Positions 32,773-44,103 of a DNA stretch of 64,000 bases are shown here, piece by piece (position 1 is the first letter of the stretch; the number at the start of each line of letters is the position of its first letter). The DNA lies in the NCBI GenBank assembly GCA_014529385.2, contig CM043952.1:63476870-63540869 (forward strand), read 5' to 3'. This DNA comes from Adiantum capillus-veneris (taxonomy: Eukaryota; Streptophyta; Polypodiopsida; Polypodiales; Pteridaceae). The notes under the pieces are model-generated. The model made no database searches. It saw only the letters and a program-made list of their open reading frames with translations, and was not told the origin of the DNA. The position numbers were made by a program, and so were the translations under genes.

Positions 32773-32929
32773 ACATACACACTCTCTCCCTCTCTTGCCA
32801 CACACACACACAAACACTCCGTCCCTCTCACGCCATACCACCCTCCCTCCCCTCATGAGCTTACCCGCCATCGCCATACCACCCCCCCGCCTGCGTAGAA
32901 AAAAATCATATATATTATATATATATATG
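31779..32929. repeat. CT-rich, repeat-laden region (possible 3' LTR remnant)
   Basis: Starts at a PPT/LTR-like junction (31779), then becomes pyrimidine-rich, with (CT)n at 32301-32393 and 32735-32769, (CA)n at 32592-32624, and a duplicated cctcgtctctgtc.gatacaa block (32461 and 32641). Long plus-strand open frames here (for example 32086-32898) are low-complexity Leu/Ser translation and are not genes. Confidence 0.5.
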
Positions 32930-35850
32930 GACATTTGGCACAAACGCATTGGCCATGTCAATGAGCAGAGATTGCGCAGCATGCAATCAAAACAGTTGTA
33001 AAAGGTTTGCCCAAATTCAAGGTGGATGGTATGCATAAAGTGTGTGCAGCATGCCAGTTTGGAAAACAGTTAAAGGGCAAATTTCCACATGAGAGCAATG
33101 TATGTAAAAAGCCACTTGAGCTGGTGCACACAGATGTTTGGGGTCCAACTGATACTGCAAGTATACATGGTTGCAGGTATTATGTCTCTTTCATTGATGA
33201 CCATACAAGGAAAGTATGGGTCTACTTCATGCGTAACATAAGTGAAGTGTTTGGTCACTTTCAAGACTTCAAAGTCATGATTGAGAAGGAGACAGATATG
33301 CAAATCAAGACATTGAGGTCAGATGGAGGGGGAGAGTACTTCTCCAATGATTTTTCAGATTTTTTGCGAATGCATGGTATACGCAGACAGTTTACATACA
33401 GATATACTCCACAACAGAATGGGGTCGCAGAAAGGAAAAATAGACACATTGCAGAGGTTGCACGTGCATTGATGAATGAGAAGAACATGCCTCATCATTT
33501 CTGGGTTGAAGCCGTAAATACAACTGTGTACATTATGAACAGGACACCTACAGCTGCGGTGCATGATGTAACACCTGAGGAAAAGTTTACAGGTACAAAG
33601 CCTGATTTGGCACACTTGAAAGTGTTTGGTTGCATAGCTTACGTGCATGTACCAAATGAGTTGCGTAGGAAATTGGATCCTAAAGCAGAGAAATGTATTC
33701 TTGTGGGATATTCCCTTGAACAAAAGGGGTACAGGTGCTACAATCCTACTACACGAGAATTACGAGTGAGCAGAGATGTAGTCTTTGATGAGATGAGCAG
33801 CTGGTACAGTAATGCACATGGCACTATTGGGGCTGATGTAAAAGATGATGTGGTTGTACAAAATGTGAGGCCACAGTCACAGGTTTTGAGTGGACCACAA
33901 GAGTCCTCTTCTCGTGGCTCTGTTGAGAAACCATGGAATGGTAGACTACGTACGCAGGTTACTCCACCAACAGGTACAGGGAATGTATCACGAAAAGGAA
34001 AGGAAAAGGTTGATGAACCTCCCTTTATGGCTGATGCATCATCAGGTTTTTCACATGTAGACATGGATTCAAATGGTTCTGAACAAAGTCTTGATGAGGA
34101 ATTTGGAATTCCGGCTATCAGGACACCTGGTGTAAGGAAAGTACAAGAAGATGCTAGAGGGCAAAGGAGTGACCCAGGACCGCGCAGATCTAATAGAGTC
34201 AGAAATCCAGTTCAAAAATTGACTTATGATGGGTATCTAGCGCATCACCAAGCCTACATGGCTAAGGTGATACAAGATGTGGAGCCCACATGTTTTGAGG
34301 ATGCAGTTGGAAATGTGCATTGGGATGATGCAATGAATGAAGAGATGGCTGCATTGGAAGCAAACGACACATGGGAGTTGGTGCCATTGCCAAGTGGCAA
34401 GAAAGCTATTGGTTGTAAATGGGTGTATAAAACCAAGCATAAGGCTGATGGTAACATTGAGCGTCACAAGGCAAGGCTGGTCGCAAAGGGTTATGCACAG
34501 ACGTATGGCATAGACTATGAGGAGACCTTTGCTCCAGTGGCAAAGATGACGACTGTGAGAGCTGTCATAGCAGTGGCTGCATCTAGAGGATGGATTATGC
34601 ATCAAATGGATGTAAAGAATGCCTTCTTGAATGGTGAGTTGCAAGAGGAAGTGTATATGGATCAGCCACCTGGTTATGTCGATCCAGGTTACCCAGATTA
34701 TGTATGCAGACTTCTCAAAGCTTTGTATGGTTTGAAGCAGGGCTCTAGAGCATGGTATGACAGGATTGCCAAGTATCTTGTCAGTATTGGTTTTAGGAGA
34801 TCTCATGCTGATCATTCACTCTATGTACTTGAGAGTGATGTGGGGATTGTGGTCATTACCATATATGTAGATGACCTTATTATTGTTGGTGACAATGCTA
34901 TGGAGATTGACCATGTGAAGGGTCTTCTCAAACAGGAGTTTGAAATGAAAGATTTAGGCGAGTTACGCTACTTTCTTGGCATTGAGGTGATCAGGACTCC
35001 AGAGGGTGTATGGCTATCACAGAGATAGTATGCTTTGGACATTTTGTCAAAGTATGGTATGGCTGATTGTAAGCCAATTTCTATTCCCTTGGATGTGAAT
35101 GCAAAGCTGAGTGCAGAGAAGGGTGATGTTGTTGAGGATGTCAACATGTACAGGAAGATTGTGGGTAGTCTAATCTACTTGACTATCACGAGGCCAGACT
35201 TGAGCTACACAGTAGGCTTGGAGAGTCAGTTCATGCAACTTCCGAGGAAGCCACATTTGGATGGAGTATGACGCACACTTAGGTATGTGCAAGGTACTCT
35301 TGACTACGCATTGTTCTATGCAGTAGATGCACCATTAGCATTGTATGGGTATACAGATGCAGATTGGGCAGGTAGCATTGTTGATAGGAGATCTACGAGT
35401 GGCTTCATGTTATCTTTTGGGAGTGCTGCTGTTACTTGGAGCAGCAAAAAGCAGCCTACAGTTGCTTTATCGAGCATAGAGGCCGAGTACAGAGGTGCAG
35501 CAGTTGCGGCGTGCGAGGTAGCTTGGCTACGCACATTACTTGAGGACTTGGGAGTGCAGGTGGACCAGCAGATTTTCATCCATTGTGACAACCTCAGCAG
35601 CATGCAGTTGGCTAGGAACCCAGTGTTCCATGCCAGGACCAAACACATAGAGGTCCATTACCACTACGTTCGAGAGCGAGTGTTGGCGAGCGACATCGAC
35701 TTGGTCTACGTCAGCACAGAGGAGCAGATAGCGGATATCTTTACCAAGGCCCTTGGAGCTGAGAAGCTTCGACGTTTCCGGACTATGCTTGGACTCTGCG
35801 ACATGCAGAGCTCGAGGGGGAGTGTTGAGATGTCGAGCTCTACACCTTGA
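32930..35850 (+). pseudogene. Ty1/copia pol (integrase, RT, RNase H)
   Basis: A gag-pre-integrase module starts at 32930 (WHKRIGHVNEQRL), shifts frame at about 32998, and continues CAACQFGKQ. The integrase DDE is visible: VHTDVWGP, LRSDGGGEY and NGVAERKNR. RT has GCKWVYKTK, ALYGLKQ and YVDDLIIV. TAG at 35026 (SQR then stop) and TGA at 35269 interrupt the frame before RNase H: YTDADWAG, SSIEAEYRG and HCDNLS, ending at 35850. Domain order int-RT-RH is copia. Gag and protease are missing, so the element is 5'-truncated. Confidence 0.9.
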
Positions 35851-36147
35851 GCTGGCATCCACTACGGGTCTTGGCCGCTTACGGCATTTACTCACTGGCG
35901 TGTTAGGTGACCGACACGGAGGATCTCTGCCAGTGATTCTACAGCTGGACTACACTTATAGTACCAGCCTAGTACGCTTCTAGCGAGTTCACACTTAGTG
36001 ACCGCATGTACCTATGTGCTACTTTTCAGCTTTAGCACTTAGTCATTTTGTACTCTCTTTTCTGTAAAGAAGAAGAAGAAGCTTTCCATCTCTGTGTGCT
36101 TTGTGCTTGTCTTGGGTAGCTCTCTTGCATCCTCATTCTTTACAACA
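35810..36147 (+). repeat. Copia PPT and 3' LTR (LTR 325 bp)
   Basis: Polypurine tract gagggggag ends at 35822. The LTR runs from TGTTGAGATG at 35823 to CTTTACAACA at 36147. Only the 3' LTR remains in the window. The 5 bp after it (ttgga) would be the target duplication, but its partner is lost with the 5' end. Confidence 0.8.
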
Positions 36148-36591
36148 TTGGACCTCAATTGGCTTTGAGAGATTTGGCAGTGTAAGCACAGGTTGAGAGA
36201 TAAGCTTTTCTTTAAGATTTTTGAAAGCATTGTTCTCCTTGGTAGACCATGTATACCTAATGTTTTTCTTTGTTAGGTCACGTAATGGTCCCGCAATTTG
36301 TGAGCTCTTGTCTATGAAGCATCTATAGTATGCACACATACCTATAAAACTTCTTAGTTCATGAAAATTTCTTGGTTTAGGCCATCCTTTTATTACCTCT
36401 AACTTTGATGGATCCATTTGGATGCCATCTTGAGAGATAATGTGACTTAAATACTGAATCTCTTGTAAGAAAAACTCACTTTTCTTTTTAACATAAAGTT
36501 TTTTCTCTCTTAAGACTTGAAATATTACCTGGAGGTGTTGCTTGTGTTCATCTAGTGAATTAGAGTAGATAATAAAAGCATCAAAGAACAC
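36148..36591 (-). pseudogene. Ty3 RT C-terminal part and RNase H start
   Basis: Begins FFDAFIIYSNSLDEH, where the YxDD box of RT has become F-F-D-A: the second catalytic Asp is Ala. Then FLQEIQYLSHIIS, GWPKPRNFHELRSFIG and AYYRCFI (RT thumb), and TLPNLSKPIEVQC leading into RNase H. The copia insertion truncates it. A short gap with a stop (36592-36603) separates it from the upstream RT. Confidence 0.8.
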
Positions 36592-36603
36592 TCAAGTAAA
36601 GGT

Positions 36604-37663
36604 TTACTGAGGCCTGAATAGCTTCTCCATCAAGCGATTGAATGTGGCTGGTGCATTAGTCAAGCCAAAAGGCATGACAATGTATTCGTAAAGACCAAAC
36701 GTAGTGCAAAATGCGGTCTTTACAATGTCTTGATCAACTATCCTTATTCGATGATAGCCACTTTCTAAGTCAATCCTACTGAAGTAGGTGGACCCTTGTA
36801 GCTTATCAAATAGGTCTTCTACCTGTGGAACGGGAAACCTATTCTTGATAGTGATCCTATTTAGTGCTCTATAGTCGACACATATACCGTCTTTCTTTTG
36901 CACTAATAACACGGGTGAGCAAAATGGAGATGAGCTAGGCCTAACCATGCCCTTCTCAACTGACTCATGCACTTGCCGTATAATCTCCTCTTGTTGAGCT
37001 TGAGAAACTCTATAAGGAGGTTTATTAGGCAGTAAACTTCTTGGAAGAAGTTCAATTGCATGGTCATCATTGCCTTGTTTAGGAGGTAGTTCACAAGGGA
37101 TGTCATCAATAAAAACATCTTGAAACCCCTTGAGAAAATTGGATAACTCTAATTCCTTGTGATTATTTATATTTTCTTTTGCTAAAGCATTAGGTTCATT
37201 TTGAGAATCTTTAACAAAAATCATGTACACGGAAATAAAGCTCTTTATTGACTTATTGAAAGCTTGCATATGTACAATGGGTATGGTGTTACCCATTTCC
37301 TTAGCATCTATGTACATATGTTTTTCCCTGTACTTAAAGTAGATTTTTCTTTCAGGAAATTTAACATTGGCAGCCATGTGATCAAACCATGGTGCCCCTA
37401 GGATTACATCCTCGTGCTTGAGAGGAGAGATAAAGAAGTCCTCTTTGTCCACATAGATTTGGACATGGACCATCAATTTCCCGATTAAGGGAGTGACTGA
37501 CATGGCTGCCCCTTGAAAGAACCATCTGCGCGGGTGGGACATCTCCCATCTCATAGGCTTGGATGCCTAGCTTGGTGGCCAACTCTGTGGATATGAAATT
37601 GTGAGTAGAACCAGGGTCAAAGAGAATAAAAGCATCATGTTCTCTTAACTTTTGCCCAAGCAT
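36604..37663 (-). pseudogene. Ty3 protease and RT N-terminal part
   Basis: 37382-37663 has FILFDPGSTHNFIS, with DPGS at the retropepsin active site (usually DSGS), and LGIQAYEM. 36604-37554 continues in another frame: [10 protein letters not shown] (end of protease), [61 protein letters not shown] and [13 protein letters not shown], all standard Ty3 RT blocks. One frame change lies between them at about 37550. Confidence 0.85.
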
Positions 37664-37666
37664 GGC

Positions 37667-38664
37667 TTAGACCAGATCCTTTGTGGTGAGCTTCCTCTTC
37701 TTGGATTTCAACCAAGGTAGATCTAGGAGGCTCATGGTGGGTGTTCTTTTGGGGACAAGCGTGGTACGCATGTCCTCGCTTGGCGCACTTGAAACGGTGG
37801 TTATCCTTGAAATAGTGCTCATCTCCAAACGTCGCATCGAATTGTTGGATAAAGGCCAGGACTTTGTCTGTAGCACCAAAGGTGCCATCATAGGTAAGGA
37901 AAGAGATGCCGTTTCCTCCCTCTTTGAACTTCTTGAGCTTGGACGACCTCTTCCATGTGGCATAGGATTTCCTATGGCCTCTTATTTTTGATGGTTCAAA
38001 AGTTGCACCATTGCTTTCTTCAGAAGATGAAGAATTTGAGGAAGATGGAGAAGAGGGTGACCTCTTTCTTGCCTTTTTCTTGCCTTGATTCTCTTTGTCC
38101 GCACCATCACTTCTTCATAAGAGGAAGAGGATGAAGAAGATAGAGAAGAGAATGACCTTTTTCTCGCCTTTTTCTTCTCTTGCTTTTTATCATCCCTCTT
38201 TGAATTATGGTGTGGAGAGGCGTGCGATGGTCTTCTCCGTTTAGGAGGTAATGGAGAGTGTTTTTCCCGCCTTCTTTGTGGAGCCATCTCCACTGAGGTG
38301 GCAGGAGACTCACTTGTTTCTTGTTCCTTTGGTGGGGGCTTTGAGAAGGATATGTATCATCAAGAAGCAAATTTTTGAGCCCTTCTTATGGATCCTCTCC
38401 TTCTTCCCGAATCGGAGAGAGGCCTCTTTTGGGAGTCTCACAAGGAGGCTTCCTAGGTACTCTCTCATCAAGGTGGGGAGTTTGGAGAATCCCATGAGCA
38501 CGAAGCTGCCGTTGCACTTCACTTTGGAGGGATGGATTGGCCATGGCTTGTTGAAGCCTAGAAACAAGGTAATTAACAAGCATAGGGGCATCATTAGTAG
38601 CCTGCTCATTAGCAAGATCAAAGCTAACAACATTAATTTCACTCTCTTTACTATTGTCAGCCAT
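37667..38664 (-). pseudogene. Ty3 gag remnant
   Basis: Starts at ATG 38664 (MADNSKESEINVV). 38386-38664 has a helical block (YLVSRLQQAMANP, QRQLRAHGI). 37982-38370 is strongly basic with a Ser run (KKARKRSFSSLSSSSS), like the tail of a plant gag. The conserved central capsid block and a knuckle are not visible, so much of gag may be deleted. The frame breaks at about 38290 and 37980. Confidence 0.5.
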
Positions 38665-39051
38665 TGTAACAACTTTTAGGTGTAAACTTTTTTAGGTGTA
38701 ATTTGGCACTTCAAGCCCTAGTTGCTACTCCTCTTTACTCCTTTAGAAAAGCACTCAATTTGTTGTACGCGTGGCTCGAATACCATTAATTGCAAGGAAT
38801 AGAAGAGAGGGTCTTTCAACACCAAAACAACCCCGGATCCTGTCAATAGTGGTTAAGTCATAAGCAAGCCCCATAGGACTCTACTATTAAGACCATAGCT
38901 CTCGATGGTGATACCCCATTATCTGTACAAAGGCAGGCACACTTCAAGGCTGAAAAATCCCTATTCTACTTACTCAATTGCAATTAATAATACCAACCAT
39001 TTATAGCTAGCTTGAGGACTTCCCTTCTTGAGCAAGAAAAGAGAAACCTTG

Positions 39052-39063
39052 TGCTGTGATACC
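39052..39063 (-). promoter_or_regulatory. Primer-binding site (initiator-Met type)
   Basis: tggtatcacagc on the minus strand is one base from the common plant tggtatcagagc site. It lies 2 nt inside the family F LTR end at 39066. Confidence 0.6.
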
Positions 39064-39806
39064 AATGTAGCATTTAATGGCCTAGTAACTTGTGTGTAGC
39101 GGAAAATAACATGAACATGGTGAGCATTTCATTAGAATAGGTTCCTAATGAGCATAACAAGAGTGCTTGAGTGGAGAGAGCAACAAAAAGCATAACACCT
39201 AGTTAGATAGGCATGAACAATACTTCAAAAGAGAGAGAAATTAAGCTATTGACAATAGTTGAGGACCGGATTTACATGGAGCTGGTCCCCCCTCCAAAAG
39301 GCTTTGTATTATAGGTTTCCCCCATCAAGAGAGACATTTTACAATACAATTCTTTGTGTTCCTTCAATAACTAGCTACTGCAATGAAGATAGAATCTTCA
39401 AGCACTAAGCAAAACACTTATAAAACTCAACATCAATTCCCTCACGGTCTCAGACCCAAGACTCACACACCTTCAAAGATGGTGAGAGCTAGCGGGATAT
39501 GAGACTAGATTGAGAGGAAGAAGGAGTAGTCTTACGAGAAAGATGTACATCTCCTCACATAATCACTCATATGATCATAGCATAGCTTAGTAATTAGCAT
39601 GGTAGAGGAGATAAGAATGCATTGAAGCTTGGCTCTTGGTTGGATTTGCATCACAAAGCCAAGCTTTCTTGGTGTAGGCCTCCCTTCTCACAAGCTTGGA
39701 GTAGGTGATGAACTTTCCATTAAAGCTTGAGAACGAGAGAGAGAGTCTTCTTGCTTCACACATGAGCTAGTGTAAGTGTGTGTGGAATAATGCCTTGAGA
39801 AATTCA

Positions 39807-39810
<4 letters not shown>

Positions 39811-39852
<42 letters not shown>
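39811..39852. repeat. (CT)n microsatellite in LTR
   Basis: About 21 repeats within family F copy 1. Absent at the matching position of copy 2 (about 15660-15700). Confidence 0.9.
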
Positions 39853-39855
<3 letters not shown>

Positions 39856-39908
39856 CGACCCCTCATGCAAATTACTCATGCTGACACCCCATTGTACCTC
39901 TCTAAGCT

Positions 39909-39913
39909 TAGCC
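39909..39913. repeat. Copia TSD, left (TAGCC)
   Basis: Matches 56163-56167 and sits directly outside the copia LTRs. Confidence 0.85.
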
Positions 39914-40142
39914 TGTTGGAATTAGGGTTGCAGAGAAACACACACAGCTTGGAGAAGACGAAGGAAGCTCAAGGCACACAACAGAGAGTATGTTACTTAG
40001 TGTGCAAATGGAAAGATAGATAGCCCTAGAGTGATGGGCGTATATACAATGCACGGGGGAAAAAAACCTCCTAAAGAGGGAAAAAATGCCCCGGCGGTCC
40101 TAGTGTGTTCACACACATCACTACCACATGTATATGGTAACA
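39914..40142 (-). repeat. Copia 3' LTR (229 bp)
   Basis: TGTTACCATATAC...TTCCAACA in sense. Pairs with 55934-56162. A polypurine tract adjoins it at 40143. Confidence 0.92.
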
Positions 40143-40217
40143 AATCCCCCCTGGAGTGATGCGGTGAACGAGAGCTGGCACATGAGTAAAGGGAAGTGCC
40201 ATGCCCTGAGGACAGGA

Positions 40218-42623
40218 TCAGTCCACAAAGGGGAGTAAGACCAAAGCTTTGTGGAAAGCTTCAAGCTTCTCACGAGACAATGCCTTTGTGAAAAGATCTG
40301 CAAGGTTGTCCTGTGTTGGCACATAAGCCAAGTTGATCTCTCCTGCTGAGAGCCTCTCCCTGACATAGTGGTAATGCACCTCAATGTGCTTTGTGCGAGC
40401 ATGAAAAACTGGGTTCCTCGCAACTGCCAATGTGCTCTGACTGTCAGTGTAGATAGTGTTGGCAGTGTCCTGTCCAACACCCAAATCAGCCATAAGGCGT
40501 TTGAGCCATACACACTCAACCGTAGCTGTGAAGACTTCCCTGTACTCAGCCTCACAACTCGAAGTGGCCACAGTAGGTTGCTTCTTGCTCAACCATGATA
40601 TACATGAACTTCCAAGCATGAAACAAAAACTTGATGTGGACACTCGCGTGTCAAAACATCCAGCCCAATCTGAGTCCGAAAAAGCATGTAAGTCTGGTGG
40701 CAATGATCCCCCCTTGGGATAAAACAAGCCAAGATGTAAAGTGCCACTAAGGTAGCGGAAAATCCTCTTGACTGCCTGCCAATGCTTAGACCCTGGGCTA
40801 TGCATAAATCTGCTGACCTGTGAGACTGCAAACTGAATATCCGGCCTCGTGTTGCATACATAAATGAGGCAGCCAACATCAGTTTGGTAAAGAGTGACAT
40901 CAGCAGGATCGCCAGCATCATGTAGACTCAACTTCAAACCTGTTTCCATGGGAGTGGCAATAGGTTTGCAATCCTCAAGTCTAAACTTACATAGCAATGT
41001 CTCTATGTAACTTTTCTGACACAAGGAAATACCATCATCACACTGCTTAAACTGTATACCCAAGTAATGATGCAACAGCCCCAAATCTTTCATCTTGAAA
41101 GTAGCATTCAAATCAGCCTTAAATTCAGCAATATGTCTCTAATTTGGTCTAGTGATCAGCAAATCATCAACATAAAGAACCACGATGAGAAATACATCAC
41201 CCTCACGCTTTACATAAAATGTGCTTTCTGTTGGACTGTTACGAAAGCCTTGTTTGACCAAATGAGTGTCAGCTTTCTCATACCAAGCACGAGGAGATTG
41301 CTTCAACCCATACAAAGCCTTGTTACATTTGCACACTTTGTCCTCTTGTCCTGTTATGACAAAACCGCGAGGCTACGTTACATAAACTTCCTCAAATATG
41401 TCACCATTCAATAAAGCAGTAACAATGTCTGATTGATATACATCCCAACCAAAATGAGCTGCCAATGCACATAGAAAACGCACAGTAGTCATATGACAAG
41501 TGGGAGCAAAAGTCTCTTCATAATCTATGACTTTTTGCTGTGCATAACCCTTTGCAACAAGTCGAACCTTATGGCGATCAATCTCACCATCCGGCTTGCG
41601 TTTCAACTTGTAAACCCACTTCGTACCAATGGCCTTTTTGCCAGGAGGCAAATCACATAAAGTCCATGTGTCATTTTCTATAAGTGCATCATATTCTGAT
41701 TGCATGGCAGCCATCCAATTTTCTGAATTCTGTGCTTCATCAAAAGACAGAGGCTCCTCAACATCATGTAAACTAGACACAACCAAAGCATAACAATCTG
41801 ATGCATAAGATGCATGGCGAGAGCCTGAACCAGTACGACTAGACAAAGGTGCATCCAATTTACTGTCACACAAAGTGTGCACCAGCCATTTTGGCATACC
41901 TCTAGCCTGCTCATTTTCAGCCCTTTCCTCATCAAGTACATCATGTACATCTGCATCAGTAATAGGCTGATCTAAAACATTTTTAGAAACCCCCATAGGC
42001 TGTACATTTGCCTCATTGGAACTTACATTCGTATTTCCACCACTGAAAAGAGGCAACAAAGTGTCATAAATGTCATGTGAGCTTACATTACTGTCTCTAG
42101 TACATGACAGCAAGGGCTGAACAGAATCTTCCACAAACACTACATCCCGAGAAACCAGAATACGTTTTGTTTGTGGATGATAGAACCTGTAACCTTTGCT
42201 TTCAGCACTATAACCAACAAAAATACATTTGACAGCCTTATCATCCAATTTTCTGCGCTGCACTTGTGGCACCAAAGCATATGCCAAACAGCCAAAAACA
42301 CGCATGTGCTCAATAGAAGGCTTTCTATCATGCCATGCTTCATATGGAGTAATAGACTGCAAAGCTTTCGTAGGACACCTGTTAAGTACATAAGTGGCAC
42401 ACATGATGGCCTCAAGCCAAAAAGAATGCGGCAAAGCTTGACTTTTGACCATACATCGTGCCATTTCCGTCAGTGACCTGTTTTTCCTCTCAGCAACACC
42501 ATTTTGCTGAGGTGTATAAGGCACTGTACATTGGTGTTTTATCCCACGACTAGCCAGAAATGCATTAAATTCATGAGACATATACTCCCCCCTCGATCGG
42601 AACAGAGGGTGCCCATAGTACAT
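40218..42623 (-). pseudogene. Copia integrase C-terminus, RT and RNase H
   Basis: One frame with two stops: TAG after EEVYVT (41373) and TAG after LLITRPN (41139). It starts in the integrase core (SRGEYMSHEF, YTPQQNGVAERKNRS with the catalytic Glu). RT follows: AIGTKWVYKLKRKPDG, ALYGLKQSPRAWY and VLYVDDLLIT. Then KMKDLGLLHHYLGIQ and RNase H: SDSDWAG, SCEAEYRE, YTDSQS and KHIEVHYHYVRER. It ends LPFVD at 40218, 75 bp from the 3' LTR. All catalytic motifs are preserved despite the stops. Confidence 0.9.
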
Positions 42624-43045
42624 TTCGAGACATTTTCAGCCATAGCCAGAAATTGTTTGAAGCACATAAAAACTTCGGACTTTGCTTTAAGCGGAAATAC
42701 CCATGCATGCCTGGAGTAATCATCAATGAAAGTCACGAAGTATAGGTAATTGCCCAAGGACAGAGTTTGCATGGGCCCACAAACATCACTATGCACAAGC
42801 TGCAACCTGCATGTGGCCCGAACTGAACCATCCTTTGGAAATTTAGAACACTGCATCTTACCCAAAATACAGCCTTCACAAACATGTTTGACAGGTGCTT
42901 CAAGAGGCGGCAAAGAAGCAACCATATCAGATTTCTGCAAACGCAGCAAACTGGCAAAATTCAGATGACCAAAACGTGCATGCCAAAGTTTTGCATCTGA
43001 AATAGCCCTTGAATTTGCAACACATTTGCAAAATTTTTTCCACAC
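42539..43045 (-). pseudogene. Copia gag-pre-integrase and integrase N-terminus
   Basis: LWHARFGHLN and CEGCILGK give the HHCC zinc module. VHSDVCGPM and FIDDYSRHAW start the catalytic core, and LCSDRGG is the second catalytic Asp. The next residues go out of frame because the G run after CGA has six bases where seven are needed, so the integrase continues in the frame of 40218-42623. The upstream frameshift at about 43010-43045 separates it from gag-protease. Confidence 0.85.
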
Positions 43046-44103
43046 TTGTCATACAAAGTGAGCTTATACAGCCCACGACACAAAAGGCCAGATGCAACAA
43101 TTTCATCACCAAAACTGAGATCATGAACTGTACATCTGTCATCCACAAATTTGTCTACAAGTCCAAGTCTAGCAAGTGCGGATACAGACAAGAGATTCTT
43201 CTTGATCCCAGGTACATAAAGTGCATCAACAAGTGTGAAGGAACTGCCATTAGCAGCAGTGAGCACAATCTTTCCAACTCCCTGAACTGGATAAGAGGCG
43301 TTGTTGGCACAAGTGACTGAATTCCCATGAGGGACAGACTCGAGAGAGGTAAACAATTCACGATGTGAGGTAATGTGCTTTGTAGCACCACTGTCGAAAT
43401 ACCACACATGTGAATCTGCAGCAACAACTGACAAGCATGCATCATGGACAACAGGATTGTAAGTGCAATCTGCACTAAAAGCCCATTCTGCATCAACATC
43501 AGCAACACAGTCTCCTTTCACAGAAGACTCAACAATGGCTGCATCTGTAGTGGAACCATCATTTGCAGTGGAACCACCCTCTTTCTTCTTAGCCTCTTTG
43601 GCCTTCAACTTAGGACACAACTTGATCAAGTGATCATTGGCTTTACAATAATGGCATCGCATCTTCTTTTTGCCCTTATCACCAGAATTACCAGACGAAG
43701 TACTGCCAGCAGAAGCATTAGGAACATAATTTTTGCCACTCGTAGCAGAACCATAAGAAGTGGCTGCATTACTGTTACCACCCTTTCTTTGAGAAGCAAT
43801 AAAAGCCTGTTCAACTGCACACTGTCTAGTCCTGTTTATTCTGGATAGTGACTCTTGCAACAGCAATGTGCATAATGCATCAAACTTGACAACTTCTGGA
43901 TTTCCTTGGGTCATAAGTCTCCAAGTACTAGCAAAAGTCTGGTAGGAATTTGGTAAGGCATCAAGAATAGCCTGCACAAGGGAACTGTCTGAAATGACTT
44001 CACCTGCACAAATAAGCTGCTCATTGATATCCTTGACACTAGCAAGGAAAGTGTCCATATCATCTTCCTCATGCATAATCTTCGACTCCAGCTCTTTACG
44101 CAG
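42961..44103 (-). pseudogene. Copia gag C-terminal part and protease
   Basis: Starts at the junction with the Tat 5' LTR (44104) as LRKELESKI, then capsid-like DTFLASVKDINEQL and QAILDALPNSYQTF. The knuckle CHYCKANDHLIKLC follows, then a Ser/Thr/Gly-rich linker, and the protease VWYFDSGATKHIT (DSGA) with GIKKNLLSVSALARLGL. The first part of gag lies 11 kb away at 55166-55571. Confidence 0.9.
44100..44103. repeat. Tat element TSD, left (GCAG)
   Basis: Matches 55166-55169. One copy plus the two flanks restores the copia gag frame across the insertion point. Four bases is shorter than the usual Ty3 five. Confidence 0.8.

Larger units (their letters stand above)
36148..39065 (-). mobile_element. 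Degenerate Ty3 element, minus strand, host of the copia
   Basis: Sense order: family F 5' LTR (right of 39065), primer site tggtatcacagc (complement at 39052-39063), gag (37667-38664), protease (37382-37663), RT and the start of RNase H, which is cut at 36148 by the copia LTR within SKPIEVQC. The rest of pol and the 3' LTR are not found on the far side of the copia, so deletion or rearrangement followed. Confidence 0.75.

Noticed and set aside
32086..32898. 270-codon plus-strand open frame, and its minus-strand Arg/Glu counterpart
   Set aside because: Almost wholly translated (CT)n and (CA)n repeats; low complexity, no domain.
31779..32929. Full 3' LTR of the gag-only element
   Set aside because: The junction looks right, but the sequence could not be matched to the 27-28 kb LTR; kept only as a possible remnant.
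38771..38784. tggctcgaatacca as a primer-binding site
   Set aside because: Two mismatches to the site core and no LTR-like TG start beside it; 39052-39063 fits better.
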